Source of the DNA: Lamellibrachia columna | Taxonomy: Eukaryota > Annelida > Polychaeta > Sabellida > Siboglinidae | Direction: 5' to 3' | Length of the DNA: 64,000 nucleotides | NCBI GenBank assembly: GCA_963662155.1 | Contig: OY759271.1 | Coordinates: 35,329,527-35,393,526 of the forward strand | Part shown: in pieces, positions 1 to 12,460 of the stretch | Position numbering within the stretch: position 1 is the first letter of the stretch | How the letters are laid out: the number at the start of each line of letters is the position of its first letter | The notes under the pieces: model-generated | The model's database searches: none | What the model was told of the DNA's origin: nothing | The model's input: only the letters and a program-made list of their open reading frames with translations | Program-made: the position numbers and the translations under genes

Positions 1-131
1 TGGCTCCGAGCACCAGTCTCTCGCCACACAATCTGGCTCCGAGCAATAGTCTCTCGCCACACAATCTGGCTCCGAGCAACATTCTCTCACCACACAATCT
101 GGCTCCGAGCAACAGTCTCTCGCCACGACCA
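1..131. repeat. 33-bp minisatellite, truncated by window edge
   Basis: About four copies of a 33-bp unit containing ctggctccgagcaacagtct. The array begins before base 1, so its true length is unknown. No gene is visible in or beside it. Confidence 0.85.
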
Positions 132-253
132 CAGCGCGATTACTTGAGTACTTTTCACGGATCTTCTTAACGTGGTCACATATGCTTAATCCTCAATTCA
201 ATGTTTTTTTCGCTCGTGCCATTTAAGAATCATTTCGCGAAAAATCAAACCTA

Positions 254-667
254 TCCAGTATCCACTACGACTTGCTAGCTCTAGTATCAACTAAGAAATG
301 CTAGCTCCAGTATCCACTACGACATGCTAGCTTCAGTATCCACTACGACATGCTAGCTCTAGTATCCACTACGACATGCCAGCTTCAGTATCCACTACGA
401 CATGCTAGCTCCAGTGTCCACTGTGACATGCTAGCTCTAGTATCCACTGTGACATGCTAGCTCTAGTATCCACTACGACATGCTAGCTCTAGTATCCACT
501 ACGACATGCTAGCTCTAGTGTCCACTGTGACATGCTAGCTCTAGTATCCATTACGACATGCTAGCTCTAGTATCCACTACGACATGCTAGCTCTAGTATC
601 CACTACGACATGCTAGCTCCAGTATCCACTACGACATGCTAGCTCCAGTGTCCACTACGACATGCTA
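254..667. repeat. 26-bp minisatellite
   Basis: About 15-16 copies of a 26-bp unit (core tgctagctctagtatccact). Variants include ccagtgtccactgtgac forms. The flanks, aatcaaacctatccagtatc on the left and a cgtttgtacaaatgtg-like right edge, recur around a single unit at about 22,486-22,535, so this array looks like an expansion inside a dispersed element. Confidence 0.9.
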
Positions 668-1188
668 AGTCGTTTGTACAAATGTGTTTATTTAGATTAA
701 ATTACCGGACAAATGATAAAAGACCGGATCCGGTCAAAATTCGACGAAAAATGGGAAAAGTAGTCTGGCTCTATATATTATGACATACAGTTATTCACAC
801 TTTCGCAAATTACCCGATCTAACGATCAAAATAAATGATTTGGTCCAATGAAGTTAAAACGTACCTTTTTCATTGGCCAAATAAGAATTTGCACACCAGG
901 ACATGTCAAGAGCCAATGAAAACATCATTGGCCCTTGAATTGCACCAACTAACAAAACTTGACTGGGCCAATGAATTGCCAATGAAATGCCAACGAGAAG
1001 CCAATGAAATGCCAACCCAGCTATTAACAAAACCTGATTGGGCCAATTGTATACGCCAATGCATTGCTGATTAAATGCCAATGTGCCTACATCACTGGCC
1101 CATGACTGGCTGTTTTATATTGGCCCAATGAGAATTTACAACATCAGGCTATGTCAAGAGCCAATGAAAACAAATGACTGCGTATATT
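668..1188. other. Non-coding, CCAAT-rich stretch
   Basis: No gene is recognised. Between about 840 and 1,165 the pentamer CCAAT or its complement ATTGG occurs roughly a dozen times, mostly as gccaatgaa. Two stretches sharing tgtcaagagccaatgaaaac (near 902 and 1,152) show that part of it arose by degenerate duplication. Confidence 0.6.
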
Positions 1189-1485
1189 ACTTAAACTATT
1201 CATGCACTACATATTACTTAAACTATTCATGCACTACATATTACTTAAACTATTCATGCACTACATATTACTTAAACTATTCATGCACTACATATTACTT
1301 AAACTATTCATGCACTACATATTACTTAAACTATTCATGCACTACATATTACTTAAACTATTCATGCACTAAATATTACTTAAACTATTCATGCACTACA
1401 TATTGCTTAAACTATTCATGCACTACATATTACTTAAACTATTCATGCACTACATATTGCTTAAACTATTCATGCACTACATATG
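1189..1485. repeat. 27-bp minisatellite
   Basis: About 11 near-identical copies of a 27-bp unit (ttacttaaactattcatgca plus ctacata). Because 27 is divisible by three it gives a spurious open frame with a 9-residue period on the + strand. Confidence 0.95.
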
Positions 1486-1518
1486 TGAACATCAACGAGC
1501 CTGCTTCGCGTTTAGCTA

Positions 1519-2399
1519 GTGTAGTGTTGTGTATTTGGTAGTGTTTTGTATTTGGTAGTGTTTTGTATTTGGTAGTGTTTTGTATTTGGTAGTGTTTTGT
1601 ATTTGGTAGTGTTGTGTGTTTGGTAGTGTTGTGTATTTGGTAGTGTTTTGTATTTGGTAGTGTTGTGTATTTGGTAGTGTTGTGTGTTTGGTAGTGTTGT
1701 GTGTTTGGTAGTGTTGTGTATTTGGTAGTGTTGTGTGTTTGGTAGTGTTGTGTGTTTGGTAGTGTTGTGTGTTTGGTAGTGTTGTGTATTTGGTAGTGTT
1801 GTGTATTTGGTAGTGTTGTGTGTTTGGTAGTGTTGTGTATTTGGTAGTGTTGTGTATTTGGTAGTGTTGTGTATTTGGTAGTGTTGTGTGTTTGGTAGTG
1901 TTGTGTGTTTGGTAGTGTTGTGTGTTTGGTAGTGTTGTGTATTTGGTAGTGTTGTGTATTTGGTAGTGTTGTGTGTTTGGTAGTGTTGTGTGTTTGGTAG
2001 TGTTGTGTATTTGGTAGTATTGTGTGTTTGGTAATGTTGTGTATTTGGTAGTGTTGTGTGTTTGGTAGTGTTGTGTGTTTGGTAGTGTTGTGTGTTTGGT
2101 AGTGTTGTGTATTTGGTAGTGTTGTGTATTTGGTAGTGTTGTGTGTTTGGTAGTGTTGTGTATTTGGTAGTGTTGTGTATTTGGTAGTGTTGTGTATTTG
2201 GTAGTGTTGTGTGTTTGGTAGTGTTGTGTGTTTGGTAGTGTTGTGTGTTTGGTAGTGTTGTGTGTTTGGTAGTGTTGTGTATTTGGTAGTGTTGTGTATT
2301 TGGTAGTGTTGTGTGTTTGGTAGTGTTGTGTGTTTGGTAGTATTGTGTGTTTGGTAATGTTGTGTATTTGGTAGTGTTGTGTGTTTGGTAGTGTTGTGC
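1519..2399. repeat. 17-bp minisatellite
   Basis: About 52 copies of a 17-bp unit, ttggtagtgttgtgtat, with a common a/g switch (gtgta versus gtgtg). The unit lacks stops on the - strand in all frames, so three overlapping open frames of about 300-330 codons appear there; each is low-complexity and not a protein. Confidence 0.95.
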
Positions 2400-3147
2400 C
2401 TGCAGATACACACGAGAATTGGGATGTATGAGAAAGAAAATAGGGGCTTAAAGACGCACACAGGAGCAGGACGGCATTAATTAAAACCTGCTCTAAACCT
2501 GACAATAATTTTTTTTAAATGCTAAACCGGGGGATTAACTAGTCTGAAAACGTATAGCTGTAATCATCTACGACTTACAGTTTTCAGATGAGCTATTATC
2601 GCTGTGGTGCAAAATGTGTGATATATGATCTTCGTAACATACAGCATACAACTGCTATTGCGCATGCGCCCAGACAACAGAGTACGGGAACATGGCGCAA
2701 TATGCCGACATTATCCGCATTAGTCGCAGATTTAGTAATATCAGCAATCTGGTAACATTATAACTTAAACAGAAACATGTGAACATTATTTCAATATAAC
2801 AACAATTAACATGCAATTAAAAGGAAATGTTTGTTTCAATTAATTACCCAACATTCGCAATCTTATCCGTGACAAGATAGCCTTCAAACTGGCGCAACTT
2901 GTCGATAGAAAAACGCAAGCCTGAATACTAAATTAATGTATATTAACTATGTGAATTAGAGCTACTTTCGTGCCACAGGCAGCACTGGATCCAGTCATTA
3001 GTTGGCGGATCTTCAAACGTCATATCATATGCCGAGCACACCACTGCCACCTGTTTTAACTCAACAATTATCAAATATATCGATATCGTCGCAGCAACAA
3101 GCCGAGCATTGGCAATACGAGACTTCACGGCTAATTTCCATTCCCTT
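2400..3147. other. Non-coding stretch
   Basis: Nothing recognisable: AT-rich, no conserved reading frame, no structured repeat seen. Confidence 0.5.
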
Positions 3148-3367
3148 TTACACACACGCACACGCACACGCACACGCACACGCACACGCACACGCACACG
3201 CACACGCACACGCACACGCACACGCACACGCACACGCACACGCACACGCACACGCACACGCACACGCACACGCACACGCACACGCACACGCACACGCACA
3301 CGCACACGCACACGCACACGCACACGCACACGCACACGCACACGCACACGCACACGCACACGCACAC
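3148..3367. repeat. CACACG hexanucleotide microsatellite
   Basis: About 36 uninterrupted copies of the hexamer cacacg. It creates open frames of alternating residues on both strands, which are artefacts. The unit is not an animal telomere repeat. Confidence 0.95.
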
Positions 3368-4140
3368 AAACTTTCAGAGTGTGCCGAGACCCCTTTTCAC
3401 CCCATTTCAATCTCCACGTACTTGGGAACACTCGCCTAACCGTCGACCAGGTGATTGACAAGTTCACTGCCACGACTGGCGTTAACAAAATACGATACGC
3501 CCCTGGTCTAGTTAGATAACAATTCTACGCATTCGTGGTTTTTCTTCCAAATGATAGTAAACGCCTCCCTCGGCACAGCAGGCCTACTAGGTCACGTCTG
3601 GATGGGTGGCTCGCTTATCAAGTCAACGCAACGCCATTGAGCGTAAGCCCGTATGCTTCATTTCCCTTTCCAAGAAGACCGGAAAGTATTTCCGAAAGAA
3701 ACCTGGCGGGCAGACGACCACACCCCGTGCTTCACACCCGACTCGCTGCACTCGCACTAACAACAGACAACAAACCCATCGCCTCCTGCCCTATCACGCT
3801 GTGCAGACACAACGAAAACAGTACTGTCATGTCCGATTAGGCGACGAATTACTGGTTTATTTCCGCGCGTGTGTGTCTCTACTGAACACGGAATGGGCAT
3901 GTTTGACGACTTCGACATTTCCGCTGACTGTAGAAGTAATCAAATTTAATTTACCTGGGTAGTTAGCGGCGTCGTGGTGATTGAGCCTATTTAATTGCCG
4001 CTAGGTGGCACCACTATATTTGGCTGATTTTCCCCTTTGGATTGGATGACCGATCTTTTCTCGGTCAGCGAGAAAACAGATATGCAAGAAGAGATAGCAA
4101 AATGTGAATCAACTTAGGAGTCGAGTTCGTTAGCTACAAA
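3368..4140. other. Non-coding stretch
   Basis: Moderately GC-rich DNA with short overlapping open frames (3,535-3,962, +) that match nothing I recognise. No splice-linked exon could be found. Confidence 0.4.
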
Positions 4141-6470
4141 CTGTTGTTTACATAACATTAAGTACACTCATTCCGTCACTGTCTATGTGAGACTATCAAA
4201 CATAACATTAAGTACACTCATTCCGTCACTGTCTATGTGAGACTATCAAACTTAACATTAAGTACAATCATCCCGTCATTGTTTATGTGAAACTATCAAA
4301 CATAACATTAAGTACAATCATCCCGTCATTGTTTATGTGAAACTATCAAACATAACATTAAGTACAATCATCCCGTCATTGTTTATGTGAGACTATCAAA
4401 CATAACATTAAGTACACTCATTCCGTCACTGTCTATGTGAGACTATCAAACATAACATTAAGTACACTCATTCCGTCACTGTCTATGTGAGACTATCAAA
4501 CATAACATTAAGTACAATCATTCCGTCACTGTCTATGTGAGACTATCAAACATAACATTAAGTACACTCATTCTGTCACTGTCTATGTGAAGCTATCAAA
4601 CATAACATTAAGTACACTCATTCCGTCACTGTCTATGTGAGACTATCAAACATAACATTAAGTACATTCCGTCATTGTTTATGTGAAGCTATCAAACATA
4701 ACATTAAATACACTCATCCCGTCACTGTCTATGTGAAGCTATCAAACATAACATTAAGTACACTCATTCCGTCACTGTCTATGTGAGACTATCAAACATA
4801 ACATTACGTACACTCATCCCGTAATTGTTTATGTGAAGCTATCAAACATAACATTAAGTACACTCATTCCGTCACTGTCTATGTGAGACTATCAAATATA
4901 AAATTACGTACATTCATCCCGTCATTGTTTATGTGAAGCTATCAAACATAACATTAAGTACACTCATTCCGTCACTGTCTATGTGATACTATCAAACATA
5001 ACATTACGTACATTCATCCCGTCACTGTCTATGTGAAGCTATCAAACATAACATTAAGTACACTCATTCCGTCACTGTCTATGTGAGACTATCAAACATA
5101 ACATTACGTACATTCATCCCGTCACTGTCTATGTGAGACTATCAAACATAACATTAAGTACACTCATTCCGTCACTGTCTATGTGAGACTATCAAACATA
5201 ACATTAAGTACACTCATTCCGTCACTGTCTATGTGAGACTATCAAACATAACATTACGTACATTCATCCCGTCACTGTCTATGTGAAGCTATCAAACATA
5301 AAATTAAGTACACTCATTCCGTCACTGTCTATGTGAGACTATCAAACATAACATTACGTACATTCATCCCGTCATTGTTTATGTGAAGCTATCAAACATA
5401 ACATTAAATACACTCATACCGTCACTGTCTATGTGAAGCTATCAAACATAACATTAAGTACACTCATCCCGTCACTGTCTATGTGAGACTATCAAACATA
5501 ACATTAAGTACACTCATTCCGTCACTGTCTATGTGAGACTATCAAACATAACATTAAGTACATTCATCCTGTCACTGTCTATGTGAGAATATCAAACATA
5601 ACATTAAGTACATTCATCCCGTCACTGTCTAAGTGAGACTATCAAACATAACATTACGTACATTCATCCCGTCACTGTCTATGTGAAGCTATCAAACATA
5701 AAATTAAGTACACTCATTCCGTCACTGTCTATGTGAGACTATCAAACATAACATTACGTACATTCATCCCGTCATTGTTTATGTGAAGCTATCAAACATA
5801 ACATTAAATACACTCATTCCGTCACTGTCTATGTGAGACTATCAAACATAACATTAAGTACATTCATTCCGTCACTGTCTATGTGAGACTATCAAACATA
5901 ACATTAAGTACATTCATCCCGTCACTGTCTATGTGAGACTATCAAACATAACATTAAGTACACTCATTCCGTCACTGTCTATGTGAGACTATCAAACATA
6001 ACATTAAGTACATTCATCCTGTCACTGTCTATGTGAGAATATCAAACATAACATTAAGTACATTCATCCCGTCACTGTCTAAGTGAGACTATCAAACATA
6101 ACATTACGTACATTCATCCCGTCACTGTCTATGTGAAGCTATCAAACATAAAATTAAGTACACTCATTCCGTCACTGTCTATGTGAGACTATCAAACATA
6201 ACATTACGTACATTCATCCCGTCATTGTTTATGTGAAGCTATCAAACATAACATTAAATACACTCATACCGTCACTGTCTATGTGAAGCTATCAAACATA
6301 ACATTAAGTACACTCATTCCGTCACTGTCTATGTGAGACTATCAAACATAACATTAAGTACATTCATCCCGTCACTGTCTAAGTGAGACTATCAAACATA
6401 ACATTACGTACATTCATCCCGTCACTGTCTATGTGAGACTATCAAACATAACATTAAGTACACTCATAAA
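4141..6470. repeat. 50-bp satellite array with higher-order repeats
   Basis: About 46 copies of a 50-bp monomer (contains cataacattaagtacactca and gtcactgtctatgtgagact). Variant monomers (tac-g-ta, tgaagct, gtttatgtg) recur in fixed order: the marker cattcatcctgtcactgtct occurs at 5,561 and again at 6,011, exactly 450 bp (9 monomers) apart, and the blocks after each match for several hundred bases. A related block at 5,251 is 8 monomers before 5,651. Confidence 0.95.
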
Positions 6471-7300
6471 ATTATTACTTGATTTTTAACATTTAAATAA
6501 ATTATATTAATGTTTTCCAAACACATTAGCTGGAGAGTTATGTGGAACGGATTTGTTCATAAGAAGTTAGATTAGTGTATGGAGGAAAATTTGCATTCAC
6601 TGTTTTGCACTGAAGTTCTCAAAATGTAAACACGATGGTGCATGGTGCATAAATCGTGTAGTCAGATCCTATACGTGACATATCGTTTTACTAACAAGCA
6701 ATCCAAAGCGCTGAATAGCCAATTCAAATGCTTAAAGGGCAACGAATGACTTCGTACATTAAACCGACCATGTCTGCTTCAGAAAAGACTCACCTGCGCA
6801 CATGGATTCGTCAGCCGTCTCGCCAATACGACTAGATGTGAATATCGTCGATGGCTTTGTGGATTACACCTACTTCAACAGCTCAACATATCAGACATGC
6901 AAGCATAAAATAAAAAAAACAGTAATCTAGCATCTAAAATGATTTTCCATTGGGGACATAGCTTGAATACGCGAGGCAATGTTAAAAAATAGGAGAAATG
7001 TTTCTCGACATTTGATTTGACCTGCAATGCTTCTGGTTTCCACCCCCGTGTTACTGTAGACGTAATCTGCGTGGATGCTTTTTGCAAAGGATCATAACGT
7101 GCCTCGAAATGTCAGGTTAACATTTTGAATGTTTCATATTTCAGTGACATTTAAAAAAAGCCCCCACGCTGCATTCAGTCTGTGTAACATTTTTCTTAGT
7201 TACCAGCTCAACAAAATCCATTCCATCTTTTAATCATATCCAATGTTCTCCTGTGTCCTGTCTGACGTGTTGTATGAGGCGCCGTAGCGGACAAAACGTG
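6471..7300. other. Non-coding stretch
   Basis: AT-rich DNA without a recognisable gene or repeat. A 70-codon open frame (6,875-7,087, -) has no recognisable features. Confidence 0.45.
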
Positions 7301-7302
7301 GA

Positions 7303-7735
7303 TGAAACTGCGAAACCTGTTGAGTGTGTGCGACTGCTGGTCGAGTCGGCGCAAGTGGTTGAGCCTGCGCGAGTGATGGTTGAATCGGCTCGAATGTTGG
7401 TTGGGTTTACAAATAGTTGAGTCTGTGAGTGGTTGAACAGCATAACAACATGTGCGGCGAAGCTCAACCACTTGCGCAGACTCGACCAGCAGTCGCGCAG
7501 ACTCGACCAGCAGTCGCGCAGACTCGACCAGCAGTCGCGCAGACTCGACCAGCAGTCGCGCAGGCTCGACCAGCAGTCGCGCAGACTCGACCAGCAGTCG
7601 CGCAGGCTCGACCAGCAGTCGCGCAGACTCGACCAGCAGTCGCGCAGGCTCGACCAGCAGTCGCGCAGACTCGACCAGCAGTCGCGCAGACTCGACCAGC
7701 AGTCGCGCAGACTCGACAGGTTTCGCCGTTTCACC
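7303..7735. repeat. Palindrome with 21-bp minisatellite in one arm
   Basis: The left arm (7,303-7,364) is an inverted copy of the right side: the complement of gctggtcgagtcggcgcaag and of cgaaacctgttgag is found at 7,462-7,509 and 7,705-7,731. The left arm has one unit; the right arm carries about 11 tandem copies of a 21-bp unit (gcagactcgaccagcagtcg plus c). The roughly 100-bp spacer is itself degenerate for the same motif. Open frames over it (7,234-7,905, - and several +) are repeat artefacts. Confidence 0.85.
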
Positions 7736-9120
7736 ATGGCCCTACACGTATATATATCGTTAATTGTATAACTGTGTATTTGTGATAACTTGCTCTGTTT
7801 CTCACAGAATAACACACGAATGAACGGGCTTTCATACATATTCAACAATAAACTAACTACTAAATATATTTCGAACATTAAAGGTACCCTTTTGGAAACT
7901 TGCATCCACTAATTTCTCTTTATGTGAAAAAAATGCATTTGTTTTTGCCACGGAAACTGTCCGTTCTTGACTTTAGCGCCAATGCACTTACATTAAAAAT
8001 GCTGTAACTCTGATAATGCAGGATCCGTAGATGAATCAGAAGATGGATTGGAAGCAATACCCATAGTTTGTAGAATGCAATGCCCATAGTTTGTAACATA
8101 AAATATGGTAAACACACACACACACGTACGCACGTACACACGCACGCACGTACGCACGCACACACACACGAATCCTAAACTTAATACTTCAAATTACGCT
8201 TTTGGTGTTCTATGTAATTTGTTAACATATTTATTTATATAAATATGCCAAAAATAGGGTCTGTTTGGTTTATTTCCGCAGATCCAACTGCAGATTCCGA
8301 GAGAGTCGGAACAATACGCCATTTAGCGGTTGTCGCAGATACAACTCGTATTCTACATTAAAAACAATCCATCTTCTCCATTTGTGGATATACATCAATT
8401 CCTGGTGTATTAAAACATGATATTGCATCACCATAATCATAATGGGTCCGCCGTCTGCCTGATTGTATATATGTGTGGATGTCGTGTTGTTGTTTCGTGT
8501 TCAGATGCATATAGTAACATACTCCGTCTCCTGCTGACGTAAGTTGGCGGACGTGTCCCATTTAACTATAGTGCTTGCTGTGAATAACAAATAACGTGGG
8601 ACACCAACATTAATAATGAAGAAACATATGACACGAGTAAGACTAATTTGACAATATATCAGTTGAACGTACCGTTATATTAGTTCTCCAACGATTGTTT
8701 TACTCTCACTGACCTTCTGGAGAAAAGAATGTCAAATGTTCTTCCGCGTTTCGTGATCTCTCGAGCTTCCGTTTTAGATTCTGATCCCTCTGACGTACAT
8801 AGGACTGGCTATATCATCGACATGCCATTCAATTGATGTGTTTATTCGATTTTCATTCATTCCGTTGTACTTTGTCATTTCAATTTTTCGAAAATTTACG
8901 AAATATCACGCACGCACGCACATCACGCACACACGCACGCACGCACGCACGCATATTATTTGGAGAGCTACGACAAATGCGATTTATCGATTATGAATGC
9001 CTTTCAAGAACGCTTCTTTTATGAATCAACATAAATACAAATACAGTGTAACATACAATTTCATTTGAGTAGCAACGATATCGAAAACTAGATGTCGTCA
9101 AATATTAAGTATCAAACAGA
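7736..9120. other. Non-coding stretch with CA/CG microsatellites
   Basis: No gene recognised. Contains impure cacgtacg/cacacg repeats at 8,111-8,170 and a cacg-rich run at 8,909-8,952. Confidence 0.5.
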
Positions 9121-9227
9121 GGCCAAGATATAACTCCCCAGACCAAGATAACTCCATGGTCTGTGGTCCCCGGTCTCAACAAAGACCAAGATAACTCCAT
9201 GATCTGTGGTCCCCGGTCTCAACCCAA
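9121..9227. repeat. 43-bp tandem duplication
   Basis: Two nearly identical 43-bp copies (from 9,142 and 9,185) containing accaagataactccatg and ctgtggtccccggtctcaac, plus a partial third copy at 9,121. Confidence 0.85.
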
Positions 9228-9630
9228 TGCACACGAATGAATGTATTGCCTACATGTCTATGCTCATAATTAGTGTCATTGGATTAATGTATAAAGGTTA
9301 AATAATGTTAATGTATTATAATAAATGGTGTCTTTTTGTACGTTCTAGATAAAAATAAGTTATAAGGAAATATAAGTACTCACTTTTTTCATACGTGATT
9401 TTTTATGAGAATGAGTGCTCTTGAAATACTGATGGGACATGCAGTTTTTAATACTTAATTCTTATCTTTTTGCCAATGATTACCAACCATGCACCTCTGT
9501 TATACTTTTCAACCATCATGTTCTCAGATTTCTACTTTCCATTGTGACATCGTCTTCTTGGCCTTCTACCGCACTATATTCCCAGCGAAGAAGAATAGCA
9601 ACAGAACGCTGGAGACCATTTTGCTCTTTC
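9228..9630. other. Non-coding stretch
   Basis: AT-rich, no recognisable gene or repeat. Confidence 0.45.
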
Positions 9631-9638
9631 CTGGTCTG

Positions 9639-9900
9639 TGACGTCATTTCTCTACGGTCACGTGACTGATCTGTAGGCCAATGTTTTACTACATAATGCT
9701 ATTGCGATTTATTGGATGAATATATTTTATTTGACTAAACTGTAGTACCCAAACGCTATAGGCAAGCAATAGTAGCTGATTTCCTGATCGTGACCCACGA
9801 CGTTACGTCACCGTTGTTTTTCTTTACGTCTACCGAAACTTACCACACTGGCTGGTTCCTTATCACTCCGCTGGGCTATATATTGTTTAAGCTATAAATG
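9639..9900 (+). promoter_or_regulatory. Possible promoter: CRE, palindromic E-box, TATA
   Basis: A perfect CRE tgacgtca lies at 9,639-9,646, a 10-bp palindrome gtcacgtgac at 9,657-9,666, further acgtca cores at about 9,800, and a TATA-like gctataaatg at 9,891. A 61-codon frame follows at 10,096-10,281 (+) whose second Met begins a hydrophobic, signal-peptide-like stretch (VVFFLHLRLCLFAL). Spacing suits a promoter with a short first coding exon, but no downstream exon or homologue is recognised. Confidence 0.2.
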
Positions 9901-10281
9901 CGACATTATTATCTTCCTAAAATTTCTTTCTTTCAAAATTCATACAAGTGAGAGATTGTTGATAAGAAACAGCTAGAGAGAACGTTGAAGACTGCGGACG
10001 ACTAGCGGCGTTCCTCGAACCGAGCTAGCTGGAACTTGGCACCACCTGCTACTTCTACGCCTTAAAACATCTACCTCCGTGGTAGTTGTACACAGATGTT
10101 TTCGTTTATTCCGAGTGAAATGAGCGTGAAAGTTGTTTTCTTTCTGCACCTAAGACTGTGTTTGTTTGCGTTACGCCACGGGGATGTTCGTTCAAGACCA
10201 CTGAGCTCACTTGACTCAGCATTTGTACCTACGCCAATGATGGGCGGCACTGTATTTAAATGTAGACAATGCAGTTTTTAG

Positions 10282-11085
10282 GATTTTCCACGAATTAGTG
10301 CGATACGATGGTATTGCTATATGAATCATGAGTTACAAACCCCTACATTACTATGTATACAACAATGAGTATTCTGGCAGCGACTTATTTTCAATACAAA
10401 TTTAAACAATATGTAAATATATATTTGTGAATTTGTGCATAGGAGCTTTCATACGTTTAACCAATAATTACGCACCTGAATAGTACTCTGGCTGGCTGAG
10501 TTTTAAGAGCTGATGTCTCTACAAGATCCGGATTGTGAATACTGTTTTGACTAAGAATTCCACTAAGAATTTGACTAAGAATTCCACGAAAACATTGACG
10601 TGATTTGTTTTCTTTATATACAAAAACAAACTGGAATTCCACTCAAATAAACGACCAAGAAGTATATAAACTTATAGCCTGTCAATCCACAGTTTCAAAA
10701 GGTATTTTAGAATGTTATAATTAATCAATAACAAGAATCTCTTAACCCGTGATGACGCGAACAACGACGGCTGTTTTGGTATTTAAATTTATATTTAAAT
10801 CGTTTTTTAACTTTGTGCAATACAATGTCATGACGACAGATGCTGTTTAGGCTTGATAACCCAAGAACGTTGCTATGAACACGTTTTTCTTTGACCCAAT
10901 CCACAAAATCGACCATAGGTGTAGGTCTATAGCAATACCATGCCACCTGTCTGGAATAAATCGGGTGTGATATTGTTTTTAGAAATGTGTACATTTGCTT
11001 AGGTTCGTCATGTAGGTGAATCCACGACCCTTTTCTCACCATCGGTTGAGATCCCAGACAAGTCGAGATGGCATTGGAATGAACA
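10282..11085. other. Non-coding stretch
   Basis: No recognisable gene. A 105-codon frame (10,725-11,042, -) is basic and unremarkable, with no motif. Confidence 0.4.
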
Positions 11086-11185
11086 GGTCTGCCAGGGGGT
11101 GAATTGTAAAGCGCTTTGAGCAGTCCCGTCGACTGGATACCGCGCTATGTAAGAACGTACCTTTATCTTTGTTAACCTTTTATTA
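11086..11185 (+). mobile_element. SINE-like 3' region (copy 1)
   Basis: The stretch with aaagcgctttgagcagtc, gactggatac and gcgctatgtaagaacgtacc is closely matched in inverse orientation at 31,556-31,622. The pattern agcgctttgag...gcgctatataagaa resembles the shared tail seen on many marine-animal SINEs and their partner LINEs; the family is not identified. Confidence 0.5.
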
Positions 11186-12380
11186 CACGTTATGGTGTGT
11201 TGTGTATTAACAATGTGTCAGATATTTTTAGATCATTGGTATACGTGGCTGCGAGTTATTGCGGACGTTTACCAAGAATAGTACAACGGGATGTTTACGA
11301 ACCGGGCCGATGTCGGAACAGACAGTTGACGTCTAACTAGGAGGTTATGACTGGACAGATGTTGACGGTCACGGTGCGAGGAGTGGGGAGTGTCTAATCA
11401 TTCCCGGCAGGTGTTTACCAGTCTACGTGGAGATCTACAGCATGGTTCCATCAACACTAAACAGACTGTTGCAGTGAATAGACGGAGGGAGACTCTCTGT
11501 TCTCGTTGTGAAACCGACACGTTTGCTAGGGCAACAGTAGTTGTGCCTGAGTATCTACTTCAGGAACTCACCACGAGGCGCGTCATTGCGCTTAACGAAA
11601 AATGGCAAGAAAACCCACGGGTTTCTCGCAAGCAAGGAAAACCAAAAACGACAACCGTACCACAGAGGTGCCGGCTAGTCTCCATTTTTTTCAAGGCAAG
11701 GCTAGTAAGATGCATTAGCTGTCACTACAAAGGTTTGCTACTGGATGTTTAAAAAAGCAGCAAGTCGGGGATACAGCGATTCCTCGTCGAACTGAATACA
11801 CGGTCGGTTTGTTTGACGATAAACGTGTGTGGTATCAATGCTGGTAATTGCTTTGTTCTAGATGGGCGTGAACGAACGATGTCACGTACAGTCCAACACT
11901 ACTATTAGTGTAACACTGTTGACCGTTGTACGTTAACCGGTGTATAATACATTTATTAATGTAGTGCAGCTTCTTAACAGTTTGTTATTTGCTGGCTTCA
12001 CTGTTTACTTGTTGACGCACTCGTAAAAACAACGGTGCTGGTTTGTTTTGTAATATATATTTTGTTGCATCGAACATGTGCCTACACATGTGAGCGATAC
12101 ATTTTGTTTTCATCAATCATACGTTGACAAAAGGATATTTTCTGCATCTGAGATTGTACTGATCTCTCACTGATGACTCCTCAGAGTTGTCGCGAGGCGT
12201 GCACCTGACGTCACACGGCGTCTCTTCCGTCCAGCTGCACGTGATGACTACTTTGTGCAACGCATTCCTCGATAGCTTCCTTGCGTCTTCACGTTTCGTT
12301 CAGCCCTGAGGCTTTGTATCTCAGCAGTGACGTCGTCGCTGCTTCATCCAACGAAAAGTCGGCGCTTTCACTTTCACTTC
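11186..12380. other. Non-coding stretch; CRE near 12.2 kb
   Basis: A 120-codon frame (11,390-11,752, +) has no recognisable domain. A perfect CRE tgacgtca occurs at 12,206-12,213 in a GC-richer patch, which could be regulatory, but no transcript start is evident. Confidence 0.35.
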
Positions 12381-12387
12381 ATGACGA

Positions 12388-12460
12388 AATCGTCGCAAAT
12401 TCATAACGCAAATCGTCGCAAATTCATAACGCAAATCGTCACAAATTCATAACGTAAATC
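12388..12460. repeat. 23-bp tandem repeat, three copies
   Basis: Three copies of cgtcgcaaattcataacgca plus aat; the last has two substitutions. Confidence 0.85.

Noticed and set aside
1466..2505. Three overlapping open frames of 300-330 codons on the - strand
   Set aside because: Made entirely by the 17-bp minisatellite; the same repeat is read in three frames and no flanking exon or motif exists.
3148..3367. Interstitial telomere repeat
   Set aside because: CACACG is not the TTAGGG-type repeat expected in animals.
3002..3519. Open frames of alternating His-Ala, Arg-Thr or Val-Arg on both strands
   Set aside because: Artefacts of the CACACG hexamer run.
254..6470. CRISPR-like arrays
   Set aside because: Units are tandem without unique spacers, in eukaryotic DNA.
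7234..7905. 223-codon repeat protein (-) and three + frames
   Set aside because: Frames over the 21-bp array within a palindrome; no homology or codon signal outside the repeat.
11390..11752. 120-codon + strand frame as a gene
   Set aside because: No domain, no splice partners, no composition difference from surroundings.
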